Source: Alphaproteobacteria bacterium UBA6347 (lineage in GTDB: Bacteria; Pseudomonadota; Alphaproteobacteria; CAAGCB01; CAG-977). Taken from it: a stretch of 7,784 bases of DNA. The DNA is taken from assembly GCA_002440235.1 (NCBI GenBank), contig DJRZ01000020.1, positions 1-7,784 on the forward strand, given 5' to 3'. The notes beneath the pieces were generated by a model. It saw only the letters and a list, made by a program, of their open reading frames with translations. It did not search any database and was not told the origin of the DNA. Positions 1-7,503 of this stretch are shown piece by piece. Position 1 is the first letter of the stretch; each line of letters opens with the position of its first letter. The translations under genes were made by a program, and so were the position numbers.

Positions 1-974
1 TCGGACGTGCCGGGGGCGACGCCGAAGAAGCCGGCTTCGGGGTTGATGGCGTACAAACGACCGTCTTTCCCCGGTTTGATCCACGCGATGTCGTCGCCGA
101 CCGTCCAGACTTTCCAGCCTTTGAACGACGCGGGCGGAATCAGCATGGCGAGGTTCGTTTTGCCGCAGGCGCTGGGGAACGCGGCGGAAACGTAGGTCTT
201 TTCACCCTGCGGGTTTTCGATGCCGACGATCAGCATGTGTTCGGCGAGCCAGCCTTCGTCGCGCGCCTGAACGGTCGCGATGCGCAAAGCCAGACATTTC
301 TTGCCCAGCAGGGCGTTGCCGCCGTAACCCGAACCGAACGACCAGATTTCGCGCGTTTCAGGGAAATGCGTGATGTAGGTGTTGTCGGGGTTGCAGGGCC
401 ACGTCACGTCCTGCGCGCCGTTTTCCAACGGCATGCCGACGGAATGCATGCACGGCACGAACGCGCCGTCCTCGCCCATGATGTCCAAAACCTTTTGTCC
501 CGTGCGCGCCATAATCGCCATGTTCACGACGACGTAGGGCGAATCGGTGATTTCAACGCCGATTTTCGAAATGTGCGATCCCAGCGGACCCATCGAAAAC
601 GGAATGACGTACATCGTTCTGCCGTGCATGCAGCCGCTGAACAGCGAATGCAGTTTGGCTTTCATTTCCTTGGGGTTCGCCCAGTTGTTGGTGGGACCGG
701 CGTCGATTTCGCGTTCGGAACAGATAAAGGTGCGGGCTTCGACGCGGGCGACGTCGCGCGGGTTGGAACGGGCAAGGTAGCTGTTCGGGCGTTTCTGTTC
801 GTTCAATTTGATGAACGTGCCTTTTTTGACCAACAGGTCGCACAGGGCGTCGTTTTCCTCTTTCGAACCGTCGCACCAGTGCACGGCGTCGGGCTGACAC
901 AGGGCAGCCATCTCGTTAACCCACGAAATCAGCTTTTCGTTTCGGGTTTTTTCAGGTGTATAATTTGTCTGCAT
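1..974 (-). CDS. pckG: Phosphoenolpyruvate carboxykinase (GTP), N-terminal 324 residues; cut by window edge
   Basis: This enzyme converts oxaloacetate and GTP to phosphoenolpyruvate, CO2 and GDP in the cytoplasm, the first committed step of gluconeogenesis. The visible part translates without interruption and follows the GTP-type family, not the ATP-type. RTFICSERE (81-89) lies in the substrate-binding region. [11 protein letters not shown] (217-227) includes K226, and H246 follows; these match the two Mn2+ ligands Lys and His. [10 protein letters not shown] (265-274) is the family P-loop with its reactive Cys270. VGDDIAW (292-298) holds the metal-binding Asp, and [10 protein letters not shown] (315-324) ends the window. 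Family members are about 600 residues, so roughly half is missing on the left. The ATG at 972-974 is chosen because AGAGGT (981-986, minus strand) sits 6 bases upstream and the protein begins at the usual family position. It follows the kinase gene on the same strand after 109 bases, so it may have its own promoter. Identity is very secure. Confidence 0.96.
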   Translation of the reverse strand, partial: MQTNYTPEKTRNEKLISWVNEMAALCQPDAVHWCDGSKEENDALCDLLVKKGTFIKLNEQKRPNSYLARSNPRDVARVEARTFICSEREIDAGPTNNWANPKEMKAKLHSLFSGCMHGRTMYVIPFSMGPLGSHISKIGVEITDSPYVVVNMAIMARTGQKVLDIMGEDGAFVPCMHSVGMPLENGAQDVTWPCNPDNTYITHFPETREIWSFGSGYGGNALLGKKCLALRIATVQARDEGWLAEHMLIVGIENPQGEKTYVSAAFPSACGKTNLAMLIPPASFKGWKVWTVGDDIAWIKPGKDGRLYAINPEAGFFGVAPGTS

Positions 975-1083
975 TACCTTACCTCTAAAATTCTAGATGG
1001 AATCACCAGCGATTCCGATACGGCAAGAGTGTAACCGAATTTCAAAAAAAGCGATAGTTTTTTCGTCACCCGCGCGGCGGATT
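975..1083 (-). promoter_or_regulatory. Leader and probable promoter region of the PEP carboxykinase gene
   Basis: This is the widest gap in the minus-strand gene series, and gluconeogenic genes are normally regulated separately, so a promoter here is likely. Read on the minus strand it has an AT-rich stretch (about 1040-1065), a TTGAAA (1040-1045) and a TACACT (1028-1033). These two hexamers are not correctly spaced as a pair. TTGAAA with a 17-base spacer gives only a poor -10 (CGTATC, 1017-1022), so I cannot name the promoter exactly. No hairpin followed by a T run is visible after the kinase stop, so read-through from the upstream operon is also possible. Confidence 0.35.
999..1016 (-). repeat. 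6-bp perfect inverted repeat in the pckG leader
   Basis: GGAATC (999-1004) and GATTCC (1011-1016) are perfect inverted repeats with a 6-base centre. The site lies 25 bases upstream of the PEP carboxykinase start, between the candidate promoter elements and the ribosome binding site. It could be an operator for a dimeric regulator or a small leader hairpin. The arms are short enough that chance cannot be excluded. Confidence 0.35.
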
Positions 1084-2418
1084 TTAAATCGGGAACAGCA
1101 TCACGACTTTCAGTCCGCCCAGCGCCGCGCTGTCCGTCATATAGATTTTTCCGCCGTGCGCCAGAACGATGTCGCGCGTGATCGTCAGTCCCAGTCCGAC
1201 GCCGCCCGTTTCCGAATTGCGCGATTCGTCCATGCGGAAAAAAGCCTTGAACACTTCGTCGCGTTTGGCGGGGGGAATGCCGGGACCGTCGTCTTCGACG
1301 TCGATTTCCAGCGTTTTTTCCGAAACGGTCATCGCGACGTCGATCCGCGTGCCGTACCGCCCCGCGTTCGTCACCAAATTCCACAGGCAGCGTTTCAGAT
1401 CGTTGCGCCGTATGTTCATGGTCAGATCCGCGTTGCGCGCAAAGCGCACGGAAAGCCCGTTTTTATGCAGTCCCGCCAGCGTGTCGGCGATCAGTCTGCC
1501 GATGTCGGTCGGTTCGATTTTCTCCTTGCCTTCGCCGCGGGCGAAGTCCAGATAGCCGTTGACCATGCGTTCCATTTCGGAAACGTCTTCCAGCAGGTCG
1601 TCGATGTTTTCGTCCCGTTCCATCATCGCCAGCTGCAAACGCATGCGCGTCAGCGGCGTGCGCAAATCGTGCGACACCCCCGCCAGCATGCGGGTGCGTT
1701 CTTCGATGTGGCGGCGGATTCGTTCCCGCATCTGCAAAAAGGAAATAGCGGCCTGCCGGACCTCGGTCGCGCCCTCCGGCTTGAATTTCTTGTCGATGTC
1801 GCGTCCCGTGCCGAAGCTTTTCGCCGCCTCCGCCAGACGCAGGACGGGGCGAATCTGGTTGCGCAGGAACAGCATCGCGATGCCCGTGAACAACAGCGAC
1901 GAAAACAGAGCCCACCAGACGAAAACGTATGTCGTCGTCGAAAAGAATTTTTTATAGGGAATCGACACTTCCGCCGTGTAGTCGGGGGCGTAGAACGTGA
2001 CCAGGACGCCGCGTTCTTCGGGCAGGTGGCGCAAAACGTAGGGGATCCCCATGTCGTTTAAAACGGGGACCAGTTCCGCCGTGCGGGCGTTCGGTCTGTT
2101 TTTGATCTTTTCGGGGACGTCGCGCGGTTCGAAAAAACGAATGTCCACGCCGGCGGTGGAACGGACGATCCGCAAAACGGTTTCGCGGTCGGTCGGAAAG
2201 GGAAAGGATTCGTACAGCGCCATCGCGCCGCGAATGTCGGAAACGACGCCCAAAGCCAGACGGCGGCTGACGCTTTGCCAATGGTTGTCGTAAAACAGAA
2301 TGCCGCTGACGGTTTGCAGCAAAACGACGGGCAGCACCAGAATCAGCATCGCGCGCGCCAGCAGTCCGCGCGGCAGAAAGCGCAGGCGCGCCGAACGGAT
2401 AAAGTCCTTTAAAGCCAA
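1084..2418 (-). CDS. envZ: EnvZ-like sensor histidine kinase
   Basis: This 444-residue inner-membrane kinase autophosphorylates on histidine and passes the phosphate to the response regulator encoded just upstream. Membrane segments lie at about 22-43 and 163-186, enclosing a periplasmic domain of about 120 residues. A HAMP linker follows (about 184-236). The H-box is AGVSHDLRTPLTRMR with phospho-acceptor His250. The ATPase domain has the N-box NLVTNAGRYG (N347, N351), the G1 box DDGPGIP (376-382) and the G2 box GGVGLGLTI (405-413). All catalytic elements are present. The start is TTG; it is preferred because AAAGGAGG lies 8 bases upstream and the next ATG (residue 24) would cut into the first membrane helix. 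It is 14 bases downstream of the regulator gene and is surely co-transcribed with it. The HAMP and H-box sequence resembles the EnvZ group of alphaproteobacteria; the signal sensed cannot be read from sequence. Confidence 0.93.
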   Translation of the reverse strand: MALKDFIRSARLRFLPRGLLARAMLILVLPVVLLQTVSGILFYDNHWQSVSRRLALGVVSDIRGAMALYESFPFPTDRETVLRIVRSTAGVDIRFFEPRDVPEKIKNRPNARTAELVPVLNDMGIPYVLRHLPEERGVLVTFYAPDYTAEVSIPYKKFFSTTTYVFVWWALFSSLLFTGIAMLFLRNQIRPVLRLAEAAKSFGTGRDIDKKFKPEGATEVRQAAISFLQMRERIRRHIEERTRMLAGVSHDLRTPLTRMRLQLAMMERDENIDDLLEDVSEMERMVNGYLDFARGEGKEKIEPTDIGRLIADTLAGLHKNGLSVRFARNADLTMNIRRNDLKRCLWNLVTNAGRYGTRIDVAMTVSEKTLEIDVEDDGPGIPPAKRDEVFKAFFRMDESRNSETGGVGLGLTITRDIVLAHGGKIYMTDSAALGGLKVVMLFPI

Positions 2419-2426
2419 AGCGGAAT

Positions 2427-2434
2427 CCTCCTTT
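2427..2434 (-). promoter_or_regulatory. Strong Shine-Dalgarno site that sets the TTG start of the kinase
   Basis: The minus strand reads AAAGGAGG here, 8 bases before the TTG at 2416-2418. It overlaps the TAA stop of the response regulator (2433-2435). This near-perfect site is the main reason for accepting a TTG start, and the overlap suggests the two proteins are translationally coupled. Confidence 0.75.
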
Positions 2435-3143
2435 AATCGGGAATCAGGGAATAGCCTTTGCCCCGAACGGTTTGAATGTAGCGCGGCGTCCCCGCGTCGG
2501 GTTCGATTTTGCGGCGCAGGCGCGTGATTTGCACGTCAATCGTGCGCAGGTTCGTTTCGTTGCCCGTTTTTTGCGCCAGCTCTTCGCGCGAAATGTCCTG
2601 TCCCGCCCGCTCCGCCAGCAGCTGCAACAGCGCCGATTCGGCCAAAGGCAGGCGCACGCGTTCCGAACCGCGGTATAAAACGTGTTCGTCCAAATCGTAG
2701 CGGTGCGTTCCGAATTTGACTTCGGCTTTCTGTTTTTCGGGCGGCTTGCTCATCACGCGGCGCAAAATCCCGTTCAGCCGCAATAAAAGCTCGCGCGGTT
2801 CGAACGGTTTGGGCAAATAGTCGTCCGCGCCCGCCTCCAATCCGGAAATGCGGTCGCCGGTTTCCCCCATCGCGGTCAGAATCAGCACGGGGACGTTTTG
2901 ATTTTCCGCGCGCAGGCGTTTGGTGAAGTCGACGCCCGTTTCCCCCGGCATCATCACGTCGACGACCAGCAGATCGAAAGCGTACCAGTCCATCATGGCG
3001 CCGGCTTCGCGCGTGTCGGCGGCGGTGAAAACCCGAAAGCCGTTTTCGGACAGGAATTTTTGCAGCAGTTTGCGCAGGCGCGTGTCGTCGTCGACCACCA
3101 GCACCAAAGGCGAGTTCAGCGATTTTTCCTTTCCCGAATCCAT
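2433..3143 (-). CDS. ompR: OmpR-like response regulator, receiver plus winged-helix DNA-binding domain
   Basis: This 236-residue cytoplasmic transcription factor is the partner of the adjacent kinase. The receiver domain (about 12-128) has the acidic pocket D18-D20, phospho-acceptor Asp62 in VVDVMMPGETG, the switch Thr90 in LILTA and Lys112 in PKPF. The C-terminal winged-helix domain (about 140-235) has TIDVQITRLRRKIE as its recognition region and ends with the typical YIQTVRGKGYSLIPD. Length and layout are normal for the OmpR/PhoB class. The ATG at 3141-3143 has AAAGGA 6 bases upstream (3150-3155, minus strand). The gene starts 15 bases after the comM stop and ends 14 bases before the kinase. 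OmpR-like is the best match by overall sequence character; targets are unknown, although pckG lies directly downstream of the pair. Confidence 0.94.
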   Translation of the reverse strand: MDSGKEKSLNSPLVLVVDDDTRLRKLLQKFLSENGFRVFTAADTREAGAMMDWYAFDLLVVDVMMPGETGVDFTKRLRAENQNVPVLILTAMGETGDRISGLEAGADDYLPKPFEPRELLLRLNGILRRVMSKPPEKQKAEVKFGTHRYDLDEHVLYRGSERVRLPLAESALLQLLAERAGQDISREELAQKTGNETNLRTIDVQITRLRRKIEPDAGTPRYIQTVRGKGYSLIPD

Positions 3144-3158
3144 GACTGTTCCTTTCTT

Positions 3159-4682
3159 TCATTCCCGACCGTGGACGATGCGGCGGTAAGACAGCGCTTC
3201 GGCGACGTGGGCGGGCGCGACGCCGTCCGAACCCGCCAGATCGGCGATCGTGCGGGCGACGCGCAAAACGCGGTGGTAGCCGCGCGCCGACAAACGCATT
3301 TTTTCAGCCGCTTTGACCAGCAGGGCGGACGCGTCGGACGACAGCCGGACGCTTTGTTCCAGAACGCTTCCCGACGCCTGCGCGTTTTTAACGACGCCGG
3401 AATCGGGGAAAAGCTTTTCATACCGCGCGCGCTGTCTGTCCAAAGCTTCGGCGACGCGCGCTTTGACCGCCGCGGAGGATTCGCCGTCGGCGGCTTTCGC
3501 CAGATCCCACGGCAGGACGGCGGGAACCTCCACATGCAGATCGATGCGGTCAAACATCGGACCCGATATGCGCGACTGGTAATCGTCGCCGCATTTCGGC
3601 GCGCGGGAACATTCCTGACCGTTCACCCCCAGATAGCCGCAGCGGCACGGGTTCATCGCCGCGATCAGCTGAAACTGCGCGGGATAGGTGACGTGCATGC
3701 TGACGCGGGCGACGGACACTTCGCCCGTTTCCAGCGGCTGGCGCAGAGAATCCAAAGCGGCGCGCGAAAATTCGGGCAGTTCGTCCAAAAACAAAACGCC
3801 CTTGTGCGCCAGCGACACTTCCCCCGGTCTGGCTTTCTGCCCCCCGCCGATCAAAGCCGGCATCGACGCAGAATGATGCGGGGAACGGAACGGGCGTTCG
3901 GTAATCAGCCGCCCGTCGCGCAACAGTCCGGCGACCGAATGAATCATGCTGACTTCCAGAATTTCCTTGGTGGTCATCGGCGGCAGCAACCCCGGCAGAC
4001 GCGCCGCCAGCATCGATTTTCCCGATCCCGGCGGACCGATCATCAGCAGGTTGTGTCCGCCAGCCGCGGCGATTTCGGCGGCGCGCTTGGCGTTTTCCTG
4101 CCCCTTGATTTCCCGCAGGTCGGCAAAGGCGGCGGGGGCGTCGATTTTTCCGGGGACGGGGGCGGGCAGGGGCTTGCCCTCTTTGAAATGCAAAATCAGT
4201 TCGGACAGCGTTTCGACGGCGGCGATGTCGGGATTGCCGGACCACGCGGCTTCCGATCCCTGCGCTTTCGGGCAGACGAAGCTTTCGTTCCGCCCCGTGG
4301 CGGCGACCGCGGCGGGCAGGACGCCCGCGACGGCGGCGATTCTGCCGTCCAGCCCCAGCTCGCCCATCACGCAGACGTTTTCCAGCCGCTCTGGCGGCAA
4401 AACGCCCATCGTGCACAATATACCGACCGCGATCGGCAGGTCGAAGTGCGATCCCTCTTTAATCACGTCGGCGGGGGCGAGGTTGACCGTGATCCGTTTC
4501 GACGGCAGAGCCAGCCCGACGGAGCTCATCGCCGCGCGGACGCGTTCCTTGCTTTCCCCGACGGCTTTGTCGGGCAGCCCGACGATCGTAAAGGCGGGCA
4601 GTCCGTTGGCGATGTGAACCTCCGCCGAAATGGGCAGGACGTCTATTCCGGAAAAAGCGACCGTTGAAATCCGCGCAACCAT
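3159..4682 (-). CDS. comM: ComM/YifB family Mg-chelatase-like AAA+ ATPase
   Basis: This 507-residue protein belongs to the family called YifB in E. coli and ComM in Haemophilus and Vibrio, where ComM is a hexameric helicase that promotes branch migration during natural transformation. An N-terminal Lon-substrate-domain-like (ChlI) region (about 1-170) opens with the typical MVARISTVAFSGIDV. The Mg-chelatase-type ATPase core follows, with Walker A GPPGSGKS (216-223) and Walker B VLFLDE (296-301). A four-cysteine zinc-binding cluster is present (C346, C348, C358, C364). SGPMFDRIDLHVEVP (373-387) follows, and the C-terminal domain has RGYHRVLRVARTIADL (467-482). Length is normal and the protein is complete. 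The ATG is 7 bases from the lipoprotein stop, with a weak GGTGA site overlapping that stop, implying coupling. Presence of the gene does not prove competence, because it is widespread in non-transformable bacteria. Confidence 0.95.
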   Translation of the reverse strand: MVARISTVAFSGIDVLPISAEVHIANGLPAFTIVGLPDKAVGESKERVRAAMSSVGLALPSKRITVNLAPADVIKEGSHFDLPIAVGILCTMGVLPPERLENVCVMGELGLDGRIAAVAGVLPAAVAATGRNESFVCPKAQGSEAAWSGNPDIAAVETLSELILHFKEGKPLPAPVPGKIDAPAAFADLREIKGQENAKRAAEIAAAGGHNLLMIGPPGSGKSMLAARLPGLLPPMTTKEILEVSMIHSVAGLLRDGRLITERPFRSPHHSASMPALIGGGQKARPGEVSLAHKGVLFLDELPEFSRAALDSLRQPLETGEVSVARVSMHVTYPAQFQLIAAMNPCRCGYLGVNGQECSRAPKCGDDYQSRISGPMFDRIDLHVEVPAVLPWDLAKAADGESSAAVKARVAEALDRQRARYEKLFPDSGVVKNAQASGSVLEQSVRLSSDASALLVKAAEKMRLSARGYHRVLRVARTIADLAGSDGVAPAHVAEALSYRRIVHGRE

Positions 4683-4689
4683 GGGACGG

Positions 4690-4983
4690 TCACCAGCGCG
4701 GAATGTTCTGATGATCGCGGTAGCGGCGCGGAGGGTACGATCCCTTTTGCAGCATGTCGTCTTTGCCGGCGAACACCGATTTGTCCGTCAGGCGGACGAA
4801 GCCCTCGTCTTCCAGTTCGGCGGCGCAGACGGCGGCGGAAACGTATTCGTCCGATTCGCAATAGAAAACCTCGCGCGTGACGGGGTGCTGCAAGATGACC
4901 GTTTCATGCGTGCCGGGGACGACAATCCGCGTGCATGACGCCAAAAAAGCCGAAAAAATAAAGAAGAAAGCTGTTTTTTTCAT
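4690..4983 (-). CDS. Small lipoprotein with a conserved-looking cysteine pair, function unknown
   Basis: The 97-residue product begins with a classic lipoprotein signal peptide: two lysines, a phenylalanine-rich hydrophobic stretch, and the lipobox LASC (14-17). Cys17 would be lipidated, leaving an 80-residue mature protein. There is no Asp right after the Cys, so outer-membrane sorting is possible. The mature part has two further cysteines, Cys42 and Cys53, which could form a disulphide in the periplasm, then ELEDEGFVRL and a basic, proline-containing tail. I recall similar short lipoproteins in alphaproteobacteria but cannot name a family. The start at 4981-4983 is chosen because the signal peptide begins there; a GGGAA lies 7 bases upstream. 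The frame stays open far upstream, but only as the antisense of the neighbouring genes. It appears to be the first gene of the comM-ompR-envZ operon. Confidence 0.82.
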   Translation of the reverse strand: MKKTAFFFIFSAFLASCTRIVVPGTHETVILQHPVTREVFYCESDEYVSAAVCAAELEDEGFVRLTDKSVFAGKDDMLQKGSYPPRRYRDHQNIPRW

Positions 4984-5035
4984 AAACGTGTTCCCGATGG
5001 GCGGATCCTTTGATAAAAAAATATTGTCATAAAAA

Positions 5036-5064
5036 TTGATTAAAAACAAACTAACAGATAAAAT
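5036..5064 (+). promoter_or_regulatory. Sigma-70-like promoter for the ATP-grasp/alpha-E genes
   Basis: TTGATT (5036-5041) and TAAAAT (5059-5064) are separated by 17 bases and match the sigma-70 consensus at four of six and five of six positions. They lie in the AT-rich part of the divergent intergenic region, about 40 bases upstream of the ATG at 5104. The ribosome site AGAAAGGGA (5086-5094) follows. A minus-strand promoter for the lipoprotein operon should lie in the same region (4984-5103), but I could not identify a convincing hexamer pair. Confidence 0.55.
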
Positions 5065-5103
5065 CTTTCCGTATTCACGCTTGGCAGAAAGGGAAACCGC
5101 GCT

Positions 5104-6570
5104 ATGTCCGAAAGTTCCAACGACGGTCACGACAGAGGGGGATTTTACAAAACCGCCTCGTACGATGAAATGATCAACGCCGACGGGTCGCTGTCGACGG
5201 CTTACGCCCACTACGGCAAATGGCTCGCCGGACAGCCGCCGGAAATTTTGGAACAACGCAACAGGCAGGCGGACGTCTTGTTCCGCCGCATGGGCATCAC
5301 GTTCGCGGTGTACGGCGAACAGACGGGCGTCGAACGCCTGATCCCGTTCGATCCGATCCCCCGCATCGTCACGAACGCCGAATGGGAAAGACTGAACGCC
5401 GGCATCTGCCAGCGCGTCAAGGCTTTGAACCGGTTTTTGCAGGACGTGTACACGACGCGCGACATCTTGCGCGCAGGCGTCGTGCCGCAGGATCTGATCC
5501 TGCGAAACACGGAATACACGGCGGAAGTCGAGGGATTCACCCCGCCGAACGGCGTCCACACGCACATTTCCGGCATCGACATCGTGCGCGTGTCCCCCGA
5601 CCGGTTCTATGTGTTGGAGGACAACCTGCGCTGTCCGTCGGGCGTTTCCTATATGCTGGAAGACCGCGAGGTCATGATGCGCCTGTTTCCGGATTTGTTC
5701 AAAGAATACAACATCTTGCCGGTCAACCACTATCCGCGCGAATTGAAACGCACGCTGGAATCCTCCGCCCCCGACGGCGCGGAAAATCCGCGTTGCGTCC
5801 TGTTCACCCCCGGCATTTACAACAGCGCGTATTTCGAACACGCTTTTCTGGCGTCCGAAATGGGGATCGAGCTGGTCACGGGACAGGATCTGTTCGTGGA
5901 TTCCGATGACTGCGTTTATATGCGCACGGTCGAAGGTGCGGCGAAAGTCGACGTCATCTACCGCCGCATCGACGACAAATTTCTTGATCCGGAAACGTTC
6001 CGCAAGGATTCCCTGCTGGGCTGCCCCGGTCTGTACCGCGCGGCGATGAAGAAAAACGTCACGCTGGTCAACGCGATCGGCAACGGGGTTTGCGACGACA
6101 AATCCGTCTATCCCTACGTTCCGCAGATGATCGAATTCTATCTGGGCGAAAAGCCGATTTTGTCGAACGTGCTGACTTACACGCTGGCGAAACCCGACGA
6201 TTGCAAATACGTTTTGGAACACTTGGGCGAACTGGTGGTCAAGGAAACGCACGGATCGGGCGGCTACGGCATGCTGATCGGACCCAAGGCGACCAAAGCC
6301 GAGCTGGATCTGTTCCGCGAAAAAATCAAAGAACACCCCGACCGTTATATCGCCCAGCCGACGCTGGCTTTGTCGTCGTCGCCGACCTTGCAGGCGGAAG
6401 GCGTCGCGCCGCGCCACGTCGACCTGCGCCCGTTCGCGCTGATGCAAAATCCAGACAAGGTCGTCCTTGTCCCCGGCGCGCTGACCCGCGTCGCGCTGCG
6501 CGAGGGATCGCTGGTCGTCAATTCGTCGCAGGGCGGCGGCACCAAAGACACTTGGGTCATCGGAGAATAA
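5104..6570 (+). CDS. Circularly permuted ATP-grasp protein (DUF404/DUF407 type, CP_ATPgrasp)
   Basis: This 488-residue protein belongs to the circularly permuted ATP-grasp family, predicted to form amide or peptide bonds using ATP; no substrate is firmly established to my knowledge. It shows the family blocks in order: YDEM (20-23), GITFAVYGEQTGVERLIPFD (64-83), LEDNLRCPSGVSYMLEDRE (171-189), FTPGIYNSAYFEH (234-246), VDVIYRRIDDKFLDP (282-296), NAIGNGVCDDKSVYPYVP (323-340), VVKETHGSGGYGM (378-390) and HVDLRPF (438-444). The E-x-N metal motif (E172, N174), normally late in ATP-grasp folds, comes before the nucleotide-binding Lys380 region, which is the permutation signature. Length is typical and the protein is complete. 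The start has AGAAAGGGA 9 bases upstream. It is followed after 12 bases by the alpha-E gene, its usual partner. The product is probably cytoplasmic, since there is no signal peptide or membrane segment. Confidence 0.93.
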   Translation: MSESSNDGHDRGGFYKTASYDEMINADGSLSTAYAHYGKWLAGQPPEILEQRNRQADVLFRRMGITFAVYGEQTGVERLIPFDPIPRIVTNAEWERLNAGICQRVKALNRFLQDVYTTRDILRAGVVPQDLILRNTEYTAEVEGFTPPNGVHTHISGIDIVRVSPDRFYVLEDNLRCPSGVSYMLEDREVMMRLFPDLFKEYNILPVNHYPRELKRTLESSAPDGAENPRCVLFTPGIYNSAYFEHAFLASEMGIELVTGQDLFVDSDDCVYMRTVEGAAKVDVIYRRIDDKFLDPETFRKDSLLGCPGLYRAAMKKNVTLVNAIGNGVCDDKSVYPYVPQMIEFYLGEKPILSNVLTYTLAKPDDCKYVLEHLGELVVKETHGSGGYGMLIGPKATKAELDLFREKIKEHPDRYIAQPTLALSSSPTLQAEGVAPRHVDLRPFALMQNPDKVVLVPGALTRVALREGSLVVNSSQGGGTKDTWVIGE

Positions 6571-6582
6571 GGGGGCAGGACA

Positions 6583-7503
6583 ATGCTGAGCAGAACCGCA
6601 GACAACATTTACTGGATGGCGCGCATGGTCGAACGCGCGCAGGGCATCGTCCGCCTGCTGGAAGCCGCCTACCGCATGGACAGGCTGCCGGGCGGCGGCG
6701 CGGGCTGGGATCCCATTCTGACGATTTCGGGACAGATCGACGGTTTTAAGAGCAAGTACGGCGAACTGACGTCGAAAAACGTTTTGAACTTTATGATTTT
6801 CGATCAGGACAATCCGTCCAGCGTCTTTTCGTGCATCAGGGCGGGACGCGAGAACACCCGTTCGGAACGCTCTATCCTGCCCGAAGAAATGTTCGAAAGC
6901 ATCAACACGACGTGGATCGACATGCAGGGACTGTACTATGATTCGCTGGAACAGTCCGGATTTTACGAATTTTTCGAATGGGTCAAGGACAGGACGGAAC
7001 TGTTCCGCGGTCAAACCGTGTCGATGATGGTGTACGACGACGCGTTTCAGTTCGCCCGCATGGGGACGTATATCGAACGCGCCGATTTCACCGCTCGTTT
7101 GCTGGACGTGAAATATCACATCTTGCTGCCGCCCGACGCGACGGACAGGGGGCTGATCGATTACTATCAATGGGGCGAAATGTTGCGTTCCGTCGGCGGC
7201 TGGCACGCTTACCGCGCGATTTACAAAGAAGCGCCCGTGCCGTCGAAAATCGCGGAAATGCTGATTTTCAACCCGATTTTTCCGCGGTCGATGAACAGCG
7301 CGTACGGCGAAATCGTGACCAGCCTCGGCGCGTTGCGCCCCGACACGCTGTCGCTGAAAATCGCGTCGCAGGAACACGCTTTCCTGCATACGGGAACGCT
7401 GGCGGGGATTTTAAAGGAACGACCGCTGCATGATTTCCTGACGGACTTTGTCGGCTTTACCGCGCGCTTGTCCGATCAGATCCGCGCCGATTTCATGCTG
7501 TAA
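6583..7503 (+). CDS. Alpha-E domain protein (DUF403), partner of the CP ATP-grasp protein
   Basis: This 306-residue, mainly helical protein is of the alpha-E family, found almost always beside or fused to a circularly permuted ATP-grasp protein and thought to work with it in the same predicted modification or synthesis pathway. Its biochemical role is not settled. Family blocks are clear: MLSRTADNIYWMARMVERAQ (1-20), FARMGTYIERADFTARLLDVKYH (157-179), GGWHAYRAIYKE (205-216) and FNPIFPRSMNSAYGE (229-243). The start ATG has a purine-rich GGGGGCAGGA just upstream, and the 12-base gap to the ATP-grasp stop implies one transcript. Length is near the family's usual 310-320 and the protein is complete. 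No transglutaminase-like or peptidase gene follows within the window, unlike many versions of this locus. Confidence 0.93.
   Translation: MLSRTADNIYWMARMVERAQGIVRLLEAAYRMDRLPGGGAGWDPILTISGQIDGFKSKYGELTSKNVLNFMIFDQDNPSSVFSCIRAGRENTRSERSILPEEMFESINTTWIDMQGLYYDSLEQSGFYEFFEWVKDRTELFRGQTVSMMVYDDAFQFARMGTYIERADFTARLLDVKYHILLPPDATDRGLIDYYQWGEMLRSVGGWHAYRAIYKEAPVPSKIAEMLIFNPIFPRSMNSAYGEIVTSLGALRPDTLSLKIASQEHAFLHTGTLAGILKERPLHDFLTDFVGFTARLSDQIRADFML

Noticed and set aside
237..1034. 265-codon plus-strand open frame opposite PEP carboxykinase
   Set aside because: It lies in antisense register with an enzyme whose motifs are unmistakable.
1040..1066. Terminator between the kinase and pckG made of an A run and a T run
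   Set aside because: The potential stem is only A-T pairs around a 7-base loop, with no GC stem before the T run.
1084..3143. ChvG-ChvI identity for the two-component pair, suggested by the adjacent PEP carboxykinase
   Set aside because: The kinase is shorter than ChvG, and its HAMP and H-box sequence as well as the receiver domain look like EnvZ/OmpR. The gene order also differs.
2898..4667. 589-codon plus-strand open frame opposite comM and the response regulator
   Set aside because: It is an antisense shadow in the same register as comM, explained by missing TTA, CTA and TCA codons, with no recognisable domain.
4693..7389. Long minus-strand open frame opposite the ATP-grasp and alpha-E genes, in frame with the lipoprotein
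   Set aside because: It is in exact antisense register with two clearly recognised genes and has a low-complexity, Arg/Asp/Phe/Val-rich composition. Only its last 97 codons, starting at the signal peptide, form a credible gene.
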